From assembly GCF_043641665.1 (NCBI RefSeq), contig NC_092196.1:13219192-13283191 (forward strand): a stretch of DNA of 64,000 nucleotides. Reading direction: 5' to 3'. Source of the DNA: Enoplosus armatus (Eukaryota > Chordata > Actinopteri > Centrarchiformes > Enoplosidae). The notes under the pieces are model-generated. The model worked only from the letters and a program-made list of their open reading frames with translations, made no database searches and was not told the DNA's origin. Shown piece after piece: positions 1 through 9,400 of the stretch. The first letter of the stretch is position 1. Every line of letters starts with the position of its first letter. Made by a program: the position numbers and the translations under genes.

Positions 1-727
1 TCAGTAACACCATAGGTGATGTTTTTCTCACAGTGGGTAATTTGTGCTAGCTTCATTGTACATGCTAATTAGAGTCTAAGTGCCCACTTAGTGTAGGATT
101 GTAAATACTATATTGGCTTTCTTGTCTAAACATCTCCCACATATCAGCAACATGAGCTTTCTACTTTCTGTCAATAACCACACACACTTCACTGATGGGA
201 TGTGAATGAAGACACCTGTTTGGCGTACTGTTGAGTCAAAAAATACACCCTAGCAAAGAGTGCCCCCTTCTGGAGAAAGCATGATACACAAACTGAAAAT
301 GTTATTCCAATACAACAGAGCCATAGATCCTTAATTGTTTTAACATCGTTTTAAAAGAGAGAAAAAAAGATTAATGAGTTAATGAAAGAAAAGCCAAGAA
401 AACAGATTGTTGCCACAGCTCAATTTAATATGCAGAACAACTGAAATCAATGTGTAAAACATCTAAAAAATAGTCTTTTCATTCGGTTACTCCATAACCA
501 GGACAGTTTGCTAATCCAAGTCAGACACGGACGACTAGGACATGTCACTTCCTTTATGTAGATACTTCAGAGGAGCGGTGAACCAGAGTATAGACACAGT
601 GCTGATCCTGTAAAATGTGTGCAGGCCCAATCTTCAACTACTAACAGTTAAGGATGAAATACTGAAATTAACAGAATGCAAAGAATCAGTGCAAAGACAG
701 CCAACTCCCGACCAGACGTTCAGTCTG
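1..727 (-). other. chmp6 3' untranslated and downstream region
   Basis: No coding potential is seen. An ATTAAA hexamer on the minus strand (424-429), about 300 nt past the stop, is a possible poly(A) signal. The 3' end itself cannot be fixed. Confidence 0.35.
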
Positions 728-777
728 TTAGGCTGCCAACATCTCTCTGTCTGGCTTGTTCTTTGCTTCTCTCCTCT
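728..777 (-). CDS. chmp6: chmp6 coding exon 8 (residues 193-207 and stop)
   Basis: Acceptor TTTTCTAG. The exon reads RREAKNKPDREMLAA and then TAA at 730-728. The basic, Ala-ending tail is like the C-terminus of other CHMP6 proteins, and the phase matches exon 7. Confidence 0.88.
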
Positions 778-3768
778 CTAGAAAAGAAAGCCAAAGTAAA
801 GTAAAATATGATCAGTCTGGCACCATTTACAAATAAAGCAAGTGTGTAAGGAATGCTCCGTGGTGTGAAATAAGAAAATCAACTGTACCTGGTTCAGCTT
901 TAGCTGCCTCTGGGACCTCTGGTATTGCCTCAGTGGGGACCTCTGGAAGGGTTAGATCTTCTCCCTGTTTCAGCAAAAGGGACAAAAGTTGTAACAATAA
1001 AAAGGTTACACAGACCAAATAGAGGAGCACAAAAATATTTGGATTTTTAGTTCCTAAAAAGCATTTGTATATAAACTGTTAAAAGGAATATTGTTCAACA
1101 GTGAAACATAATAATCTGTGTAGTCTGAGAGGCTTGAGAGTGTGTCATTTGGAATAATAATTAGATCACAAAAGAGGATTGTGATTTAACCAAATTCATA
1201 TGCACAACTGTTTCAATTATACAGCCTATTATTACTTGCGAATAATGACATTGTGTCTTCCTTCAAAATGCTTCTAAATTTGCTAGAATTATTCCTCTCA
1301 TGGCGAGACAGACATTGCACAAATCTGAGGTCAAATGGTATGAAATCCCCACCTGACTCGACTCTGAATCACAGCTTTAACCGCAGCACTGCTTCGGTGG
1401 AAAGTGCTAAGTGGTAAACAGCTGAAGCCTGTGGTTTCACCAGGCCTCAGTGTGTGTAACTATATAAATGTGAAGAGGGGTGTTACAGGAAAGAGCATGC
1501 AGGCTCAGCAAACATTCTCTGCATTAATAAAGGTTAAACACTGCTCAACACCCACCTGAGTGATAGCTTCCAGCTCGGCTAAAACAGCGTCCTCGTCCTC
1601 CTGCGTCAGGGCTCCAGCCAGCATTTCGTCTATTTGCTGCAGGAGCAAAAAGAAATGTGTTAGCTGACAGCTCAGTTTCTTGCTGGCTTTATATAAACAT
1701 GAACAGCTATCATTGGACAAACATGAATTAGATTAGAAAAGTCTAGGAAAGTATTAAGCATCCTTTAAACATATAGTATATTGTAATATGAAGAAATTAT
1801 TAAATTGTCATATACAACATGAGCATTAGTCAATTTAATCAAAAAACAGTACTTGCTTCTTCTTCACTAATAGTTATAGTGCAAAACTAGTGAATTTGAG
1901 TTGATACCAAGCTCATGGCTAATATAAACATATAGAATACTGGTAATAGCTCTGTACAGGTGTACTTGACTGACATCAAGCAGACATTTACCCTCTGATA
2001 TTCAATTGATTCCTGGGTCTCATCCAGGATTCTCTCCACATCTTCTATTGACATGATCTGTCACAAACAAGAACAAGAAGCCCATATTATAGAAGGAAAA
2101 AGTGTTTTGGGATGAAAAATGTTTTCCACACATTCTGGCTGGCTTGTGAATTTCCAGAGCAAGATCTGCACACTGTATCCAAGGATGTGCAGCAGTCACA
2201 CCGCTGTAGTCAAGGCTTTGCTTCTTAATCCTTTAATCTTCAAACAATGTGCACCAGCTATGCTAACACAAACCACAAGCTCTGTCTCTCTCTCAGCTGC
2301 TCAATCCTCACCCAAGGATCTTATTAAAGAAAGTGCGCTTATCAGTGGAAACTTGGACATTGTTGACGAGTACACTCACACATCTGAAGCTTAAGGGGGT
2401 GTCATTATCACATGAATGTGAGAGGCATATTTCTGAACACAAAAGGCAGGAAAACAACATAAAAGCATATTTACCTCGTGCATACTCTTCAGACAGTCAT
2501 TGCCAACTTTAAGCCCCTCGATGACTTTCATCTCAATTTGCATGAACTCAATATCTTGAACCTGTTGACAAATATTAGCATGTAAAACAAATGGATTGCA
2601 AAATTACAGACATGCATGACAAACAAAAACAACCAAGTTGCAAATATTTGTAGATGATGCTTCTGTAATTCTGTCATACAACATTTACTACAAAGTGATC
2701 AAACGGTATAATCTAACAAAACTTACCATGCGCTCTAGGTTTAAAATCTGATTTTCAGTCTTGTCTAGTAGCTGATCCTGATATCGCTTTTTCTTAAGAA
2801 GCAGCAGTGCTTTTCTGCAATAACACAGAACGACAAAAAACACATAATACAGCAAAGAGCATGTTGTTTCTAAGGTATTCATACAGTGTAGCATTGCATA
2901 CAGAATAAAACACATACAATTAAAGATGATGCCACTGAGCCTGTGGAGGGGTCTGCCCCTCAGGAGATATCTGTGTGAAGCAGCATCCTTAATTACCATT
3001 ACTTGTAGGACACAACAAATAAATAAAAGAACAGTATTTTCTAGAAGTAAAGGTTTTAAAAGCTGCTCTTTGGTCTAGTAACAGTTTGCCTGCCTTCATA
3101 GTGGTGTGAATACGTGGTCTTAAATATGGTTTCAGATATGGACTAAAAAGAGTACACTAGCTTTTTCTGATACTCACTCTTTCCTGCCATCTTTTAGCAA
3201 CTGCTTTGCCAGAAGTCGCTCTTTCTCCAGTTGTAAGGTGATTCTCTTTTGGTACTGCTTCAGCTTATCTCTCTGCTGCTTCAATGCCTGCAGGAAAAAA
3301 CACAAAGTCAGGTAGATTTTAACAAGTGACAGCATCTAAATTAATAAAAAAAAAACAGAAAAATAGACACACAAAGAGTGAACAGCACATATCTGACAAT
3401 GTGTCAGAACAAATCGAAATGAAGTTTTTACCACAGTAATATTTATTACATGACTACTGCATTGCAACGTTATACTGTATGTTTCTCCAAGTGTTAGACA
3501 ACTGCCACACACACAGATGTTGGACAACACTACAGGTATAAAAGGTATTTTGTCTAACCGTGAATAACATTAAAATCCCATGTTTAACACATCGGCTAAC
3601 ATGAATCCATGTTTCCTAGCTGCCACAGCGCCGTGCAGCCAGCTAACACTGGTGTTGATGTAACGGGACGAATCTGCTGCTATACAGCCGCTAACAGCTC
3701 ACCAAAACGGCTTTGTCTTGTTCCGTTACACGCGAAGGTCGACTCTTTCTCCCAAAAACGTTTCCCAT
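728..3768 (-). CDS. chmp6: chmp6: charged multivesicular body protein 6 (ESCRT-III, Vps20 orthologue), 8 coding exons
   Basis: Joined exons (3768-3703, 3287-3178, 2814-2727, 2561-2475, 2057-1992, 1636-1556, 964-889, 777-728) give 624 nt, that is 207 codons plus TAA; human CHMP6 is about 201 aa. All junctions are GT-AG and all phases agree. The start is fixed by the N-terminal motif MGNVFGR, with Gly2 as the expected N-myristoylation site, and by a good ATG context (A at -3, G at +4). Residues 13-90 are the basic helical hairpin (RVTEQD, KQQRDKLKQYQKRI, LLKKKRYQ). Residues 118-139 hold the MSIEDVERILDETQE segment. The tail holds EDEDAVLAELEAITQ and LPEVP, the MIM2-type sequence that binds the VPS4 MIT domain. 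Known role of the family: it is recruited by ESCRT-II (VPS25) to endosomal membrane, nucleates CHMP4 polymers and supports multivesicular-body sorting. The introns are short (about 110-590 nt). Fish may have a and b copies; I cannot say which one this is. Confidence 0.96.
889..964 (-). CDS. chmp6: chmp6 coding exon 7 (residues 167-192, VPS4-binding motif)
   Basis: Encodes GEDLTLPEVPTEAIPEVPEA followed by AKAEP, with a split Glu192 codon. LPEVP (172-176) fits the proline-rich MIM2 motif. A second PEVP follows at 181-184. Confidence 0.93.
1556..1636 (-). CDS. chmp6: chmp6 coding exon 6 (residues 140-166)
   Basis: A phase 0-0 exon of 27 codons encoding QIDEMLAGALTQEDEDAVL and ending in AITQ. 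This acidic helix precedes the VPS4-binding motif and is the most diagnostic exon for CHMP6. Confidence 0.96.
1992..2057 (-). CDS. chmp6: chmp6 coding exon 5 (residues 118-139)
   Basis: A phase 0-0 exon of 22 codons encoding IMSIEDVERILDETQE and then SIEYQR. This is the conserved ESCRT-III segment between the core and the regulatory tail. Confidence 0.95.
2475..2561 (-). CDS. chmp6: chmp6 coding exon 4 (residues 89-117)
   Basis: A phase 0-0 exon of 29 codons that includes QDIEFMQIEMKVIEGLK and NDCLKSMHE, closely matching the conserved helix 2 of CHMP6. Confidence 0.95.
2727..2814 (-). CDS. chmp6: chmp6 coding exon 3 (residues 60-88)
   Basis: Acceptor TTGCAG, donor GTAAGT. It encodes KALLLLKKKRYQDQLLDKTE and then NQILNLERM, the loop and the start of helix 2 of the ESCRT-III hairpin. 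Confidence 0.95.
3178..3287 (-). CDS. chmp6: chmp6 coding exon 2 (residues 23-59)
   Basis: Acceptor CCTGCAG, donor GTGAGT. It encodes ALKQQRDKLKQYQKR and continues to LLKDGRK. The Glu59 codon is split (GA|A). This is the core of helix 1, which binds ESCRT-II in the family. Confidence 0.95.
3703..3768 (-). CDS. chmp6: chmp6 coding exon 1 (residues 1-22)
   Basis: The ATG occupies 3768-3766 and the exon ends at a GTGAGC donor. It encodes the myristoylation motif (Gly2) and the RVTEQDKAVL segment that begins helix 1. It ends in phase 0. Confidence 0.95.
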
Positions 3769-3842
3769 TATTTAGCCACATCCCCTCCACGTCCCCCTTC
3801 ATCAACAGATAAAATATCGCTTTTTGCCGAACATGTTTCCAT
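3768..3842 (-). promoter_or_regulatory. Upstream ORF of chmp6 whose stop overlaps the main start (TAATG)
   Basis: On the minus strand an ATG at 3842-3840 (A at -3, G at +4) opens a 24-codon frame that ends with TAA at 3770-3768. The last A of that stop is the first base of the chmp6 ATG. A second, shorter uORF (3834-3802, 10 codons) lies inside it in another frame. If transcription starts upstream of 3842, translation of chmp6 would need leaky scanning or reinitiation. The transcription start is not visible from sequence alone. Confidence 0.5.
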
Positions 3843-3975
3843 GATAGTTAAGAGCCTAAAATGGCTAGCAGGCTAACTGACTACCACCATGTCCACAGTT
3901 TTTCCGTGTTTCCGACGGCAAGCGAGGCAGGACATTCAGTCGGCGGTCTGGTTACTACACTACTGTCTCCCGTCT

Positions 3976-6410
3976 GGCACAAACATGTCTCAGTTTAATA
4001 TCAGCAGCACATACAGGCCTACAGTCTGTGACCAGGTTTAAAAAAAAACAATGAGTTGTGACAATAAATGTCAATAACAATACCAGCAGGAGTTATGGCC
4101 ACGCTTCCGGTCATCTCATTGATGAGCCACCTGAGCTGAACAGGAGGACAGGAGGAGGCCACAGTCATCACAGCTGAACATAATTAGTTTACATAAAGTT
4201 TCCAGTTTACCACAGTTTTGTTTTGATCAGATTAAGTTACCATCTTGGAAAATATGCACAGATCTGCAACAGCTTGAAAACAGCTCATTAGTTTAACTGG
4301 GCTGTGAAACGGGTTTTGTTTGATTGCGTCGACATGATAATTGTGAATGTTGTTTATATTGTTGTGCTGTGGGGTAAAATCTTGTTTTTGCAGTCACCCA
4401 GTTGTTTAACTTCTCACCTTCCAGTGCAGCTCTGTTAAACAAATCCTTGTGATATGACAGTAACTGAACTCTTTATTGTTGTGTCGCTCTCTCCTGTTTG
4501 ATGTCAGTCTTTAACTGTAATGTATTTCGTTGGGGTTGTTTTTGTTTGACAGTCGCCACAAAGGAAATTCTGAAACGTTAATAAATCCAACGAACTAACC
4601 TTGATGTAAAGATGTACTCCAGGACACAGTGACTTAACTGTTGGGCTGTGGTGCATGAAGTACTCAGATCTTTTACTTAAGTAAAATTAGCCACACCACA
4701 GTGTAAAGTACTCCAAAAGTCCTGCATTCAAACTCTTAACTAAAAGTATTTGCATCTTAAAATACCAATTGTAAAAGTATGCATTACGCAGAATGCCCCA
4801 TTTCAGAAACATATATATTATATTACAGGATTATGATTAGTGATGCATTAATGTTCACTTTATTGTTGCAGCAAAGATGAGGCTGATTGTAATTACTTTA
4901 TATAGTAGTAGCTTAACCTATAATAATATATCATAATGTATTTACTGATTTATATGATGTATTAATATTATGAATCTGCAAAGTAACTAGAAACTAAAGC
5001 GGTCAAATAAATGTAGCAGAGTGAAAAGTACAATATTTGGCTCTGAATTGTAGCAGAGTATACTCAACCATGACACCCATCAGAAACAGGCTTTCAACCA
5101 GAGAGGACGCTGCTATTTAGCCTGGTGTTAAGTTTCCCTTTAATTTTGTATTCAAGACACAGCCCTGCCAGCTCCCTGTGAGAGCTGCCATTGCTAACAT
5201 GTCTCTTAAAGTTATTTGTTCTATGGAGCACATTTTCCATCAGTTTTTTAGATTTATAATTCTGGCTGAGGATATTAATTATCAGGTATTACAATTAGCC
5301 TAATCCCATTACCATTCTAGGCTATCAGAGCAAGAGTAAAAGATTAAACAATCATTAGTAAATGATTAGTTGTTGTGTTAAGAGAAGAATGACAACACAC
5401 AAGTCTGGATACAGCATTTATGGTCAAACATTAGTTTGATACATTATCCAACACAGAAAACAGCATACAGTAGATTCACACACTGAAGATATTGACGGTA
5501 GACGGATCTGAGAGCAAACTTCTGCATATTCAGTGCCGGGAGGTAAACTGAATCCCGTCCTGTTGTGCTTATTTAGGCCTGGGGAATTTTCCCACATGCA
5601 ACTGCTATATAGTCTCCGAATGAAGCAAAACAAAAATGAACCCCTCAGCTATGACTATCTGACTCATCGCTGATCAGCAGGTCAATACAGTATTACAACC
5701 AGAACAGAGAGATGCTTCAACCTGCGGCTGTTAAATACCTAGAAAGAAAAAAATATAATTGATCACAAAACTTTGTAGCAGGTTTGGCTGTTTGCAACAA
5801 AACTACAACATTTGGTACGGTTTTCATTGACATCTTTTGTTGTGATTTAGAAAAGTTGAAACTACTGTGTTTCATTTTCATATAGCACCATTAAAAAATT
5901 ACACCAAAGGCCAAAAATATTAAGGAATGAAATTACTGCCAAAGAGTAGGGATTTTGCAAAAAAAAACAAATGCCATGATGGAAGGTCAATGGGTCATAT
6001 TCAGCCATCCCACTTCACATCAAAATACTGACCGTATTGATGATCATATCCATGCAGGCCACCAGATTAAAAGGAAAAATGTTTTGATCCAATCAGTTCA
6101 AAGGCTCTTGATTTGGCTCGTAGAAATGTTTACATTGGAGCAACAGTATTTCCACACATCATGACAACATCAACAGTCTTGAGGTGAACCTGTTCAGACC
6201 CTCTCTGTTCAAAACTGCATGCAGGGCTTTCAGAGCACTGCACTGGTGTGTTACTGAGGTAATTTCCTCATACGGCCTGCTTTCATGCCTCAGACTGGGA
6301 CAGCAGGCTGCAGCTCCTGTAAACAGGATTATGCCATGAAGACAGCCTCCTTGGTAAGAGCTCAGAGTCTCAGACAGTGCTTCTCTGAAAAGGATTCAGC
6401 AGGTAGGAGG
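3976..6410. other. Intergenic region between ttyh2 and chmp6, including the ttyh2 3' UTR
   Basis: About 2.6 kb separates the ttyh2 stop (6411) from the chmp6 ATG (3768); both genes lie on the minus strand. The part nearest ttyh2 must hold its 3' UTR. A minus-strand AATAAA is present at 4859-4864 but lies inside a repeat, so its use is uncertain. No ORF here looks genuine. Confidence 0.5.
4645..5065 (+). repeat. Degraded interspersed repeat, same family as the 59,555 element
   Basis: The left end (CTGTGGTG, then CTTTTACTTAAGTAAAA and a GTCCTGCATTCA stretch) resembles the left end of the hAT-like element at 59,555. The right part is diverged and AT-rich and contains a CAAATAAATGTAGCAGAGT segment of the kind common in teleost genomes. 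The ends and the target duplication are not clear. Confidence 0.5.
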
Positions 6411-6491
6411 CTACACCTGGAAGTCAGTCCCAAAGTGTCTGATCTGGGCATCAGTCATAGATAGATAGGTGGTCTTCATACTGGGCGAATA
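6411..6491 (-). CDS. ttyh2: ttyh2 coding exon 14 (residues 509-534 and stop)
   Basis: Acceptor CTTGCAG. It encodes YSPSMKTTYLSMTDAQIRHF and then GTDFQV, with TAG at 6413-6411. YSPSM.TTYLS matches the TTYH2 C-terminus rather than that of TTYH3. Confidence 0.94.
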   Translation of the reverse strand, partial: YSPSMKTTYLSMTDAQIRHFGTDFQV

Positions 6492-9400
6492 CTGCAAGAG
6501 AAATGATTGTAAAACACAATTTAGCACATCTGCATTTAAACATGTCAAATTAAACATTAAAATGATGTGATCTGATCTAAGTTTGGGGAGTATTTCTTTT
6601 GAATATGAGCTGGGATGGTAGCAGGGACTTAAGAGAGCAGGTGAAGAGCAGACAGAGGGCACGAGTCAGGGGTCACAGAATAAGCTACACTCACATGTAA
6701 CACTGTGGATAAAATAGTGCCAGAAGGTCAAAGGTCACACAGCTGAGGTACTGTATGGAGCTTTAAAAGGGGGGTCTTTGGGTTATAGGTTAGAACATCC
6801 TGCATAGCAAGCGTCATTACGGAGGTAAGAGCCACAGTGTGTTTAAAGGAGTGGAATGAAAATGAAATCAAACAAATCAAGAAGAAGTCAACAGAAAACT
6901 TACGGTTTTTAAAAGTCTGAGTACAAGAAATGAAAATAACAAAAACGTTAGTTACGAAACACTGGTTAATATTCAGCAGTTAGATACCTCATTGAGAAAC
7001 TGCTTACATAAAAGCGTGAGTAAAGCTGACTCACGAAAAACAAAAAACAAAGGAACAGCACATATTTCTCTCTGTAGGTTCATACACCGCAGTATTGTTG
7101 ATTTACTGCAAATATCTTTTCCCAAAGTTTCAAGCATCTCTGTTACACACAAATAAAAAAAACATGCCTTTGCCTGTTAAAAATGTATCTCAAAGAGGCA
7201 AACTAAAATTTTAAACAATGGTCCACACTGTCTCTCAAAAGGTGTTTCAAGTGTTTGGCACACTGTGAACGCGGTTCAAACACTGAGTCAGCCACGCAAA
7301 CAGAAAACTTAACAGAAAAGAGACTTCACCTAAAAGAAACTTTAAGTGTGGATTTCCCAGAGTTATCTAGCTTCAGCTCTGGAGACACGCTTATAGACTA
7401 CGAGTTCTACCATTAAAACCAGATGCCTGCACTGTCTTTACTCAACAAAAGCAGTGGATGTGTGTGTGAAAATGGTTATTTCACACATACATATATGTAT
7501 GCATTAGCCTCTACTTTGTAAGAATCAGAAATACAATCCTAGACAGTGGTGAAAAGGACATGCTCAGAGCTTAGTGATGCGAGTGTGTGTTTGCATACAG
7601 AGAAAGCACTGAGCAGATCAGTCAATGGCCAGCAGAGAGCAGTCTTCCATCACTTGCAAAAGCAACATTACTCCCCTCAAGTGTTGACATTGTGAGGTTC
7701 TATACAGTGTATATGTAATGTTTTGCATGCTTTCTGTTAGTGTTGCAGCAGTGCTGGGGTCAGTAGTGCCATCATCCTCATCACACTAGGGACACTAGAG
7801 CCTCATAGGGCCAACGCACCGAGGGAGGTGGGGATCCTCTCCCTATCAGCGGCACGTTCTCATATCGAGGACTCCCTCCAAACAGCATGGACTGATTCCT
7901 GTGACAGACAGGGAAAGAAAGGCGGTAAGAGATGAAACACACAAATACTAACACACTGCCACCATCCATTGATCTTACATGTATTCAGGAGGTGGCATGA
8001 CATTAGAAGCAGACTGCGGAGGCGGATGAAGGCTGGCCTGGCTACCCAGGCTGCTGGTATAGCTACAGAAACTGTGGATGTTGGACCTTCGGGGGTTGTA
8101 GGATATCCGCCTCGCTTGGGGGTTGAACGGGTCCTCCTCATCTATGTCGTCATACTCTTTGTCTCTGGATGAAAGTGGTACATACGCACAGACAAACACC
8201 GAAACAGAGAGAGTGCATGCGTTAACACTTTGCAGGAGTGCATTGCGGGCAATGTGTAATGGGATAAGGGGGTTGCTTGGTGCTGACCTGCTGCCTATTA
8301 GTGTCCACAGTCTGAAAATCGCACACAGCATGGCAGAGAGTGCGCAGGCAGCCAGCAGAGAAAACAAAGAGAGGTAGAGGAGTCCTTCCACCCCATCATA
8401 GCACACACCCATTAGGGCATCCAGGTAGTCCTAGAGGAATGGACACACAGGTATATATATATATAGTTGTTATTGTCAGTGTCAGGTAAAAATATCACCT
8501 TTCACAAATAACAGTCCTTTTTTTCAGTGCATTATGTGTGTATATCTATTCCTCTAAACCACAGAGATTAAAACACAAACTGAAGTTACAAAATGATGAT
8601 ATGAGGTATGAGGTTTACAGACAAACATGACATGGGCACAAAAACATTTGTTTATGTCACTTTTTTTAAACATTTAATTGACCTACACAAAGCACGGCTA
8701 CGTAACACAAACATAACCTGAGTGACACTGGCCTGGATCAAGACGTGTACCGGACTGAAAGTGACTAGTTTAAAAAGGGCAGATTACATTGGGACTACAA
8801 ACAACGTTAGATCACTATTATAAATGTGGACTCTGTCTTACTGGAACAGTTGTGAGGGGAAAACGCAATTGCAGCCTTTCACAGCAAATATAACGACCGA
8901 AATGTTTTCACACGGACTTCAAACACAATGTTCTCTTTTTTTCCATGCTGGGACCCTCATGTTACTCCGATGACATGCGTGTTACAAATGCATTCTTTGT
9001 CTGTTTTGCTTGTTATATTTGAGCAACGACTAACAAGCTCCCAGTCTTGACATTTGCGTGGTTGTGTGCGTTGTCTCTGTAACAAAGTATTAGAACATCC
9101 TCACTTTTTAATGTAAATAGTACTATGAATAGTAGTACCTCCCCGTCCACCAAACTCCCACCCTGCTGACATACAGTCCCCAATCCAAGCCTGATGTCAC
9201 AATAGTGCAGACCCACCCCCAACCTCCTCCACCTTCCCTTATCTCTAAGCTTTTGTTAAAGAATGACACACACACATGCAGTACACGCTATCACAACTGT
9301 CATTCGAAGGCTTTATTGATCTAAACTGCTACATCGGATGTTACAATCACAGCAGCAAGAAAGACTCATTTCAGCGCCAAGATATCTTATTCTCTTTACA

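Larger units (their letters stand above)
3600..3975 (-). promoter_or_regulatory. Probable chmp6 promoter and 5' leader, CpG-enriched
   Basis: This stretch around exon 1 is richer in CpG than its surroundings and covers the first exon, as expected for a housekeeping promoter. No TATA box is evident. The exact start site cannot be placed. Confidence 0.4.

Noticed and set aside
7969..8377. Plus-strand ORFs of 67 and 84 codons
   Set aside because: They are shadows of ttyh2 exons 11 and 12 on the opposite strand.
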